Shown: positions 1-5,687 of the stretch, one piece after another | How the letters are laid out: the number at the start of each line of letters is the position of its first letter | Position numbering within the stretch: the stretch's first letter is position 1 | Assembly (NCBI GenBank): GCA_030596405.1 | Contig: JAUVKB010000101.1 | Location: 1-8,142 of the forward strand | Length of the DNA: 8,142 nucleotides | Direction: 5' to 3' | Source of the DNA: Deltaproteobacteria bacterium | GTDB taxonomy: Bacteria; Desulfobacterota; Desulfobacteria; Desulfobacterales; JAUVKB01 | Notes under the pieces: model-generated | What the model was told of the DNA's origin: nothing | What the model saw: the letters and a program-made list of their open reading frames with translations, nothing else | The model's database searches: none | Program-made: the position numbers and the translations under genes

Positions 1-586
1 GATAAGCGAAAAAGGCTTGCGCCAGCTTAGAATCGCTGAAACGGAAAAATATGCCCATGTGACCTATTTTTTTAACGGCGGCGAAGAAAAAACATATCCA
101 TTAGAAGACCGTTGCATGGTTCCATCTCCGCGCGATGTTGCAACTTATGATCTTAAACCTGAAATGAGCGCTCCTCAGGTTGCCGGAGAAGTTATTTCAC
201 GGTTAAAATCAAATAATTATGATTTGGTAGTCTTAAACTTTGCCAATATGGACATGGTCGGCCATACAGGTGTTATTGACGCTGCAATCAAGGCGTGTGA
301 AACCGTTGACAGGTGTGTAGGTAACATAATTGCCGAAATAAAAGCATTAGACGGCGTTGCCCTGATTACAGCAGATCACGGAAACGCGGAAAAAATGCTG
401 GATGAAAACGGTCACCCTCACACCGCCCATACAACCAATCCCGTCCCTTTCATCCTGGTAGATGACACCCGTAAAAATAAAGGATTAAGAAGCGGCAGTC
501 TTAGGGACATTGCCCCGACGATCCTTTATATAATGGGCATCGATAAACCGGAAGAGATGACGGGAAACTCTCTTATTGAAAATTAA
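1..586 (+). CDS. gpmI: 2,3-bisphosphoglycerate-independent phosphoglycerate mutase, C-terminal part (5' end outside window)
   Basis: This glycolytic enzyme interconverts 3- and 2-phosphoglycerate in the cytosol, using two Mn ions and a phosphoserine intermediate. The first full codon is at 2-4 and the frame is already open there. The window holds about 194 residues of a protein that is usually about 510 long. It opens with the family stretch LRQLRIAETEKYAHVTYFF, which includes the substrate-binding Lys of the EKYAHVT motif. The phosphatase-type metal ligands follow: the Asp and His of DMVGHTG (codons at 251 and 263), the Asp-His pair of ADHGNAE (codons at 374 and 377), and the His-rich HTAHTTNPVPF (about 419-451). 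The phosphorylated serine and the other metal ligands lie in the missing N-terminal part. The gene ends TAA, 10 bp before the methyltransferase ATG, so the two are probably co-transcribed. A TTG at 17 is internal and is not a start. The identification is secure. Confidence 0.96.
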   Translation, partial: ISEKGLRQLRIAETEKYAHVTYFFNGGEEKTYPLEDRCMVPSPRDVATYDLKPEMSAPQVAGEVISRLKSNNYDLVVLNFANMDMVGHTGVIDAAIKACETVDRCVGNIIAEIKALDGVALITADHGNAEKMLDENGHPHTAHTTNPVPFILVDDTRKNKGLRSGSLRDIAPTILYIMGIDKPEEMTGNSLIEN

Positions 587-596
587 GAAGACGCCG

Positions 597-1268
597 ATGG
601 AACCAGACGACACGCCTGGTGAAGCAAGAATCAGGAATATAAACCGCATGCAGCGGGATTTTTTCAGCAAACGGGTCGATGTGTTTGATCCCCCCCTGCC
701 CCAAGGCGTTCCTATGCGTTTAAAACAGATCACGGCGTCGGCAAAAATAAAAAAAGGGGACATGATTCTGGACATAGGTTCAGGAACAGGGATATTAATT
801 CCGATTATTAAAGAGTATGAACCTGAAAAAATCTATGCGTGTGATCTTTCACAGGTAATGCTGGAAAAATTAAAAGAACATTATCCTTATGTTGCGACAA
901 TTGTTTCAGATGCACGGAATTTGACATTGCCCGCAGGCGGAATCGACGTGGTTTTTATAAACGCCTGTTATCCTAATCTTGTGGATAAAAAAGGTGTTTT
1001 TACAAATATCGGCAGGATGATGAAAAACGGCGGCCGCATGGTTATCAGCCATCCCATGGGAAAAAAATTTATCGGTATATTAAAGAAAAAATCGCCTTTC
1101 CCTCTAGATGACTTTCCACAAAAACATGAGGCCGAAATGATGTTTGCGGCCCATGGGTTTCACGTAGAAAAATTTTTAGACGAACCGGAACTCTATATAC
1201 TCGTTGCCGTAAAACAGGTAAAAAGTAATTTTCTCCCATTCCCCAAAGGGGACATTCAAAATATTTAA
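597..1268 (+). CDS. class I SAM-dependent methyltransferase, substrate unknown
   Basis: This is a 223-residue cytosolic protein with a Rossmann-type methyltransferase fold. Motif I is ILDIGSGTGIL (residues about 57-67), which forms the SAM-binding glycine loop. The acidic residue at the end of beta 2 is Asp83 in ACDLSQVMLEKL, expected to bind the ribose hydroxyls. SDARNL (about 104-109) is the usual adenine-contact region, and the later strand GGRMVISHP (145-153) fits motif III. The overall pattern is that of the UbiE/Methyltransf_11-like small-molecule enzymes, but nothing in the sequence identifies the acceptor. I chose ATG 597, which has AAGAAG at 585-590 upstream. An in-frame TTG at 576 would overlap gpmI by 11 bp and has a poorer ribosome site, though it cannot be excluded. 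The close spacing to gpmI (10 bp) and rfbC (21 bp) suggests one transcript, but neither neighbour suggests a substrate. The fold is certain; the function is not. Confidence 0.85.
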   Translation: MEPDDTPGEARIRNINRMQRDFFSKRVDVFDPPLPQGVPMRLKQITASAKIKKGDMILDIGSGTGILIPIIKEYEPEKIYACDLSQVMLEKLKEHYPYVATIVSDARNLTLPAGGIDVVFINACYPNLVDKKGVFTNIGRMMKNGGRMVISHPMGKKFIGILKKKSPFPLDDFPQKHEAEMMFAAHGFHVEKFLDEPELYILVAVKQVKSNFLPFPKGDIQNI

Positions 1269-1289
1269 TGGCGAGAAGAAACAGTTATT

Positions 1290-1829
1290 ATGAAAATTAT
1301 AAAAACATTGCTTGAAGGCGTCTTTATCATCGAGCCTAAAGTGTTTAGGGATAGCCGTGGTTTTTTCATGGAGACCTACAACCAGAATAGATACCGCGAA
1401 TCAGGTATTCACCGGATTTTTGTCCAGGACAATCTTTCATGTTCCGTTAAAGGCACTTTAAGGGGACTGCACTTTCAGGTTAAGCACCCACAGGCCAAAC
1501 TGGTACAGGTTATTACAGGTGAAATATTTGACGTGGCCGTTGATATCAGGCCGGATTCACCTACTTTCGGCAAATGGGCCGGTGTTTATCTGTCAGACCA
1601 AAACAGACGCCAATTATTTATTCCCGAAGGATTTGCTCACGGCTTTTGCGTTCTTAGCGAAACTGCTCATTTCCTGTATAAATGCTCTGATTTTTATGCA
1701 CCGGAAGACGAAGGTGGAATCATATGGTCTGATCCTGAAATAGGGATCAACTGGCCTGTTAATAATCCGATCATCTCAGACAAGGACAAAGAATATCTGA
1801 ATCTCTTTGATGTGATACCCCACAATTAA
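1290..1829 (+). CDS. rfbC: dTDP-4-dehydrorhamnose 3,5-epimerase
   Basis: RmlC/RfbC epimerises C3 and C5 of dTDP-4-keto-6-deoxyglucose, the third step of dTDP-L-rhamnose synthesis for O-antigen or other surface glycans. The protein has 179 residues, the normal size for this cupin family. The N-terminal FRDSRGFFMETY (19-30) is typical. GTLRGLHFQ (56-63) holds the catalytic base His61, Lys70 in HPQAKLVQV contacts the substrate, and FIPEGFAHGF (110-119) followed by Tyr130 matches the active-site strand carrying the proton-donor tyrosine. WSDPEIGINWP and ISDKD (about 146-166) form the conserved C-terminal end. The start is ATG 1290, with GAGAAG at 1273-1278 as a modest ribosome site. No rfbA, rfbB or rfbD is visible nearby, so the partner genes must be elsewhere. 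A paralogue acting on another dTDP-keto-sugar (for example RfbC-like 3-epimerases) is possible, but the catalytic residues fit true RmlC. Confidence 0.93.
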   Translation: MKIIKTLLEGVFIIEPKVFRDSRGFFMETYNQNRYRESGIHRIFVQDNLSCSVKGTLRGLHFQVKHPQAKLVQVITGEIFDVAVDIRPDSPTFGKWAGVYLSDQNRRQLFIPEGFAHGFCVLSETAHFLYKCSDFYAPEDEGGIIWSDPEIGINWPVNNPIISDKDKEYLNLFDVIPHN

Positions 1830-1849
1830 TTTCCATAATTAATTTCCAT
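1824..1849. repeat. perfect 13-bp tandem direct repeat (two copies)
   Basis: The unit AATTAATTTCCAT occurs at 1824-1836 and again, identical, at 1837-1849. The first copy contains the TAA stop codon of rfbC (1827-1829), so the duplication lies exactly at the end of that gene. It could be a replication-slippage product or part of an insertion scar at the border of the G+C-richer hexosaminidase gene. Function, if any, is unknown. Confidence 0.9.
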
Positions 1850-1872
1850 TTAGGCATCAAAAGAGTCTATTC

Positions 1873-1881
1873 AAGGAGGGG
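1873..1881 (+). promoter_or_regulatory. strong Shine-Dalgarno sequence fixing a TTG start
   Basis: AAGGAGGGG begins with AAGGAGG, a perfect match to the anti-Shine-Dalgarno end of 16S rRNA. Seven bases separate it from TTG 1887. It is much the strongest ribosome site in the window. It decides the start of the hexosaminidase, because the next in-frame ATG (1926) has no such site and would remove the twin-arginine motif. No clear -35/-10 promoter pair could be picked out in 1830-1872. Confidence 0.85.
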
Positions 1882-1886
1882 ATAGC

Positions 1887-3128
1887 TTGATCTATTCAGC
1901 CATACTATCGCGCCGTGCCTTTCTCATGTTGGTTGTGCAGACCATAACCGCGATGGCGCTGCTGGTAAGCTGTGAGACGTCACCCGAAAACACAAATCCA
2001 CCATCAGTATCATCTGCGCAGTCGCCCAAAAAGAGAATAACGTCGCCGAACATAGATGTCAAAATTGGACAGATGTTAATGATCGGGTTCCGCGGTCTGG
2101 AGGTGGACAACAAGCATTTCATCGTGCAGGACATCCGGGAACGCTATTTGGGTGGCGTTGTTCTCTTCGATTACGATGTTCCTACTCAGCAGCCAGTGCG
2201 CAACATCGAGTCCCCCTCCCAGGTGAAAGCGTTGATCAAGTCCCTGAACTCGGTCTCGGACACACCTCTGCTGGTCGCCATCGATCAGGAAGGTGGCATC
2301 GTCACTCGATTGAAAGAGAGGCACGGTTTTCCGTCCACGGTGTCGCACCAACACCTGGGTGAACTCAACGACCTGGAGACGACTCACAAGCAAGCCACTC
2401 TTATAGCCAAGACCTTGGTAGATCTCGGGATCAACCTTAACCTGGCTCCGGTGGTAGACCTCTGTGCTAATCCCGACAATCCGATCATCGCCAGATACGA
2501 GCGCTGTTTTTCGGCCGATCCCCTGGTCGTAACTGATCACGCCCGGCAATTTATTCAGGCTCACCACGAACAAAAGGTGCTGTGTGCCCTCAAGCACTTT
2601 CCGGGTCACGGCAGTTCGACAGAGGATTCGCATTTTGGGCTTACGGATGTAACAGATACTTGGTCCAGGCTAGAACTGGAGCCTTATGTTCGCATCATCG
2701 AGGCCGGGCAGGCCGATGCAATTATGACAGCTCATGTATACATTGCCAGCATAGACGACCAGTATCCCGCCACTCTCTCCCAGGTAATCATCGAAGGCAT
2801 CCTGCGAAAGGAGTTGAACTACGACGGTGTGGTCATCTCGGATGACATACAAATGGGGGCGATTGTCAACCGTTACGGTTTTCAGGTGGCCATTCAGAAA
2901 GCTATCAAGGCCGGTGTGGACATCCTGGTCTTTGCCAACAACTCGTTATACGAGGAAGACATCGCTATCCGTGCCATCGAGGTCATCAGGGAGCTGGTTC
3001 AAAAAGGCACGATCAGCGAAACGCGCATAAATGAGTCATACCGGCGAATTCAGCGACTCAAGAGCAGGCTGCCGGCCTATGTTTCATATAGTCATCTTGG
3101 AGGTCTATGCAGGGCGACGGATAATTAA
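1887..3128 (+). CDS. lipoprotein beta-N-acetylhexosaminidase, glycoside hydrolase family 3 (NagZ-type)
   Basis: This is a 413-residue exported GH3 enzyme, predicted to release terminal beta-N-acetylglucosamine, for example from peptidoglycan fragments. The TTG start is set by the strong ribosome site at 1873. The signal peptide has a twin-arginine motif SRRAFLM (8-14), a hydrophobic core and a lipobox LVSC (26-29), so Cys29 should be lipidated. Glu30 at +2 does not suggest inner-membrane retention. A Ser/Pro/Asn-rich linker (about 30-55) follows, then the TIM barrel: IDQEGG (132-137) binds sugar, LAPVVDL (186-192) is typical, and KHFPGHG (236-242) runs into STEDSH (244-249), which carries the Asp-His acid/base dyad (Asp247, His249) of NagZ enzymes. 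VVISDDIQMGA (315-325) holds the probable nucleophile Asp319. Classical proteobacterial NagZ is cytosolic, so a lipoprotein form resembles the exported YbbD/NagZ type instead. Spot counts give 52-55% GC here against 42-45% in the two genes before it. It lies alone between rfbC and the convergent aro operon. Confidence 0.92.
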   Translation: MIYSAILSRRAFLMLVVQTITAMALLVSCETSPENTNPPSVSSAQSPKKRITSPNIDVKIGQMLMIGFRGLEVDNKHFIVQDIRERYLGGVVLFDYDVPTQQPVRNIESPSQVKALIKSLNSVSDTPLLVAIDQEGGIVTRLKERHGFPSTVSHQHLGELNDLETTHKQATLIAKTLVDLGINLNLAPVVDLCANPDNPIIARYERCFSADPLVVTDHARQFIQAHHEQKVLCALKHFPGHGSSTEDSHFGLTDVTDTWSRLELEPYVRIIEAGQADAIMTAHVYIASIDDQYPATLSQVIIEGILRKELNYDGVVISDDIQMGAIVNRYGFQVAIQKAIKAGVDILVFANNSLYEEDIAIRAIEVIRELVQKGTISETRINESYRRIQRLKSRLPAYVSYSHLGGLCRATDN

Positions 3129-3234
3129 TTATTTCACGGTTTTGACACCGACCTTTTCCTTCTGTTTCATTCCGACCAGAGAATACTTGCAAAATATGAA
3201 AGGTACGGGGATTTCTTATGATAATGCCGAATTT
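3129..3234. other. short intergenic region between convergent genes
   Basis: These 106 bp separate the hexosaminidase stop from the tyrA stop on the opposite strand. The only hairpin I can find is a 4-bp stem (CGGT 3137-3140 with ACCG 3147-3150), too weak and without a clean T run, so no terminator can be called for either direction. The + frame that follows the hexosaminidase stop stays open for 30 codons to a TGA at 3219-3221. The next + frame gives a 19-codon peptide from ATG 3197. Neither has enough support to be called a gene. Confidence 0.5.
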
Positions 3235-4065
3235 TTACAAATAGAGGGAATTTAAAATCTTGTTGCTTTCGGCAAGGCCGCTTTCGCAAAAATCCGATAA
3301 GAATCCGCGGATCATCTCCATAAAATCCGCCCTGTCTTCATCTTTGCCTGACAACAGGTTCTGCCTTGTCTCATCTACAGAAGACAAAAAAGTTTCCAGG
3401 ACATTTTTAACGTGCCTGTTTTTGCCGATCAAGCCGGCATAAAGATCAAGGTCCTGGGCAAAAAGACGCCCGACCAGATCAAGGTTCACTCTAAAAATCG
3501 GGGTTGAACAGAGGATCGCCTCGCCCGGAGCCATGCCTGTTTTTTGAAGAGTCCTTCCCATGCAAACCGTCAAAAAATGGACAAGCCCCTGTACCACGGC
3601 CATATTTTTATCGTGCGTGACAGCACCCATCCGCGTTACAATCGCACCCTTTGCCTTAAAATCATCTTCAAGCAGGTCAAGCCACGTCTCGCCTTTGCCG
3701 GGGCATAAAATAACATTTTGCCCCTTTATGGAATCTGTAAAAGGCCCGAACAACGGATGCGCGCCGATTACCTGGGCGGACGTTGAATCGAGCATAATCT
3801 TTAAAACATCCTCTTTTAAAGAGCACAGATCCATAAGGAGCTGGTCTGGTTTCAGCAAGGGGCCGATCGTTTTACAAACGCCATAGACCGCATCCATCGG
3901 AACGCTGAGAATCACCGCGTCGCTCTTTTGGGCCAGCGCTTCCCACGTCAATTCTGTTTTCCGGCCGGAAATCAGGACGGTATATCCGGCTTCTGAAAAA
4001 AAACGTTCAAACCAGCGCCCCATGCCCCCGGTTCCGCCTATTATTCCTATGGTAATTTTTTTCAT
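3235..4065 (-). CDS. tyrA: prephenate dehydrogenase (monofunctional)
   Basis: The enzyme oxidatively decarboxylates prephenate to 4-hydroxyphenylpyruvate, the tyrosine branch after chorismate. It has 276 residues. The nucleotide-binding loop is IGIIGGTGGMGRWF (6-19). GAHPLFGP (101-108) carries the catalytic His103, HDKNMAVVQGLVHF (151-164) is the family's helix motif, and VGRLFAQDLDLYAGLI (198-213) closely follows the E. coli TyrA pattern, including the substrate-binding Arg200. It resembles the dehydrogenase half of enteric T-protein and archaeal TyrA, but it has neither a chorismate mutase domain in front nor an ACT domain behind. Beta 2 ends in ISGRK rather than an acidic residue, which hints at NADP use. 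The start is ATG 4065, 11 bp after the aroC stop, with no strong ribosome site; coupling to aroC translation is likely. It is the last gene of the aromatic operon in this direction. A cyclohexadienyl dehydrogenase activity on arogenate is possible. Confidence 0.93.
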   Translation of the reverse strand: MKKITIGIIGGTGGMGRWFERFFSEAGYTVLISGRKTELTWEALAQKSDAVILSVPMDAVYGVCKTIGPLLKPDQLLMDLCSLKEDVLKIMLDSTSAQVIGAHPLFGPFTDSIKGQNVILCPGKGETWLDLLEDDFKAKGAIVTRMGAVTHDKNMAVVQGLVHFLTVCMGRTLQKTGMAPGEAILCSTPIFRVNLDLVGRLFAQDLDLYAGLIGKNRHVKNVLETFLSSVDETRQNLLSGKDEDRADFMEMIRGFLSDFCESGLAESNKILNSLYL

Positions 4066-4076
4066 ATTTAGTCAAA

Positions 4077-5135
4077 TCATGTTAATGAAACGGCATTCTG
4101 CCTTAAAAGATGATCTGCAAGAACAATGGCAACCATCGACTCGCACACCACATTGATTCGCGGTATGGCTGCGATATCGTGACGCCCTTTTATAGACAGG
4201 GTTCTTTGTGCTTTCGAGCCGTCGATAGTCTGCTGCTCAATGGAAATGGAAGGGATCGGCTTGACCGCGACACGTACAACTATTTCATCTCCATTGGAAA
4301 TCCCGGCTAAAATGCCGCCCGCATTATTTGTTAAAAAACCGTCAGGCGTTATGGGGTCGTTGTTTTCAGACCCGAGTTTTTTTGCCGCGTCAAACCCGGC
4401 GCCGATCTCAATCCCTTTTACCGCCCCGATGCTCATCAGACCCTTTGCCAAATCAGCATCAAGCTTGTCAAACACAGGCTCTCCCAAACCGGGGCCTGCG
4501 CCTTTTACCACGATCTCAACTATACCGCCGATAGAATCTCCCCTTTTTTTTACATCTAAAACCCGTTTTTCCATCTTTTTGGCTGCATCTGCATCCGGGC
4601 AGAAAAATATATTCCGGCCGACTTCATCAAAATCACGCGCCTTTGCCTTAACTCCTCCGAGTTCAACGGTGTATGCATAAATTTTAATATTTTCTTTCTT
4701 TAATATTGCCGCTGCAACAGCGCCTGCCGCCACCCTTGCAGCGGTTTCCCTTGCCGACGCCCGCCCTCCTCCGCGCCAGTCACGTATCCCGTACTTGGCC
4801 ATATAAGTGATATCGCCGTGGCCGGGCCTGAACAAATCTGCAAGAGGCTCATAGGCCTTAGAATCGGCATCCTTGTTTTCAATCATTATCATGACAGGAG
4901 TTCCGGTTGTCATGCCTTCAAAAGCGCCCGACATGATAATCGCCCTGTCGGGTTCTTTCCGTTTTGTGCTTGCAGCGAATTTGCCGGGACGCCTTTTGTC
5001 CAGCATGGACTGGATGATCTCTTCATCAAGAGGTATTTTAGAAGGACACCCGTCGATTACAACTCCTATCCCCCTGCCGTGAGACTCACCCCATGTTGTT
5101 ATTTTAAAAAATGTTCCAAAACTGTTTCCGGGCAT
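4077..5135 (-). CDS. aroC: chorismate synthase
   Basis: AroC performs the trans-1,4 elimination of phosphate from 5-enolpyruvylshikimate 3-phosphate to give chorismate, needing reduced FMN. The protein has 352 residues, a normal length. The three family signatures are present: TTWGESHGRGIGVVIDGCP (13-31) with His19; RPGHGD (103-108) with His106 and then RDWRGGGRASARETAARVAA (118-137), the flavin and phosphate binding region; and GRHDIAAIPR (317-326) with the catalytic Asp320. NNAGGILAGISNG (270-282) is also conserved. The third signature reads RHDI where most relatives have RHDP, a mild variation. ATG 5135 is the natural start because the protein then opens with the expected PGNSFGTFFKITTWGESHG. 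An AAGGATGAG-like purine stretch lies upstream (roughly 5147-5155). The gene sits 24 bp after aroK and 11 bp before tyrA within the operon. Confidence 0.97.
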   Translation of the reverse strand: MPGNSFGTFFKITTWGESHGRGIGVVIDGCPSKIPLDEEIIQSMLDKRRPGKFAASTKRKEPDRAIIMSGAFEGMTTGTPVMIMIENKDADSKAYEPLADLFRPGHGDITYMAKYGIRDWRGGGRASARETAARVAAGAVAAAILKKENIKIYAYTVELGGVKAKARDFDEVGRNIFFCPDADAAKKMEKRVLDVKKRGDSIGGIVEIVVKGAGPGLGEPVFDKLDADLAKGLMSIGAVKGIEIGAGFDAAKKLGSENNDPITPDGFLTNNAGGILAGISNGDEIVVRVAVKPIPSISIEQQTIDGSKAQRTLSIKGRHDIAAIPRINVVCESMVAIVLADHLLRQNAVSLT

Positions 5136-5159
5136 TATTTTTTCGCTCTCATCCTTATC

Positions 5160-5687
5160 CTAATGTTTGTCATAAAAGTCGATCTTGCCGATAATTGTAT
5201 CGGTTATTTCATCAATATCGGAAAAATCCGTGTCAACAGAAAAATCCATTGCCTCTTCATAAAAAGTTTTCCGTTCCGACAAAACTTCTTCTATCTCTTC
5301 CACAAGCCCTTTGGACGTGAGAGCGGGACGGAAGTCATCCGTGCTTTCATCTTCTACTATCCTTTTTTCAATGGTTTTTGGATCGGCTTTCAGCCAGACA
5401 ACCACGCCGCTTTTTTTCATAAGCTCAACATTCAAACTGCTTAGCACAACACCACCGCCGGTAGCCACCACATAATCTTCAAGAGAACAGATACGTTTTA
5501 TAACAGCATGCTCCATCTTGCGAAAAGCATCCCACCCCTTTTTAGCCACAATATCTTTAATCGACATGGACTGCTCTTTTACCAGTTCCAGATCAGCATC
5601 CAAAAAAGGCCGTTTCAAAACCTTGGCCAGAGCCTTTCCCACACAAGTCTTTCCTGTGCACCTGTATCCTGTTAAAAATATATTCAT
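5160..5687 (-). CDS. aroK: shikimate kinase
   Basis: This P-loop kinase phosphorylates the 3-hydroxyl of shikimate with ATP. It is 175 residues long, typical for AroK. The Walker A loop is GYRCTGKT (7-14), which keeps Gly7, Gly12, Lys13 and Thr14 but has Cys10 where many relatives have Gly. FLDADLELV (28-36) gives the shikimate and Mg-binding Asp30 and Asp32. FRKMEH (55-60) contains the substrate-binding Arg56, and ATGGGV (75-80) is the Walker B-like shikimate loop. FRPAL (119-123) carries the lid arginine Arg120, and ERKTFYEEAMD (138-148) the C-terminal Arg139 and Tyr143. Its ATG overlaps the aroA stop as ATGA (5684-5687), so translation is probably coupled to aroA. I cannot distinguish aroK from aroL by sequence alone, and use aroK because of the operon context. 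Confidence 0.95.
   Translation of the reverse strand: MNIFLTGYRCTGKTCVGKALAKVLKRPFLDADLELVKEQSMSIKDIVAKKGWDAFRKMEHAVIKRICSLEDYVVATGGGVVLSSLNVELMKKSGVVVWLKADPKTIEKRIVEDESTDDFRPALTSKGLVEEIEEVLSERKTFYEEAMDFSVDTDFSDIDEITDTIIGKIDFYDKH

Noticed and set aside
1241..1251. CCCC-AAA-GGGG hairpin near the end of the methyltransferase gene
   Set aside because: The stem is only 4 bp, it lies inside the coding region, and it has no following T run, so it is not a terminator.
2076..2633. 185-codon open frame on the minus strand inside the hexosaminidase gene
   Set aside because: It lies wholly antisense to a gene with clear GH3 motifs, has no recognisable motif of its own, and such shadows are expected in the more G+C-rich sequence.
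3142..3170. TTGACA with TTTCAT 17 bp downstream as a promoter
   Set aside because: The -35 is perfect but the -10 matches only four of six bases, and it would drive transcription antisense into tyrA with no gene behind it; likely chance.
3197..3256. Short + strand peptide of 19 codons beginning at ATG 3197
   Set aside because: It has no ribosome site, overlaps the end of tyrA, and has no recognisable features.
4818..5444. 208-codon + strand frame across aroC and aroK
   Set aside because: It is antisense to two strongly conserved enzymes; the translation is rich in Phe, Ile and Cys with no family pattern.
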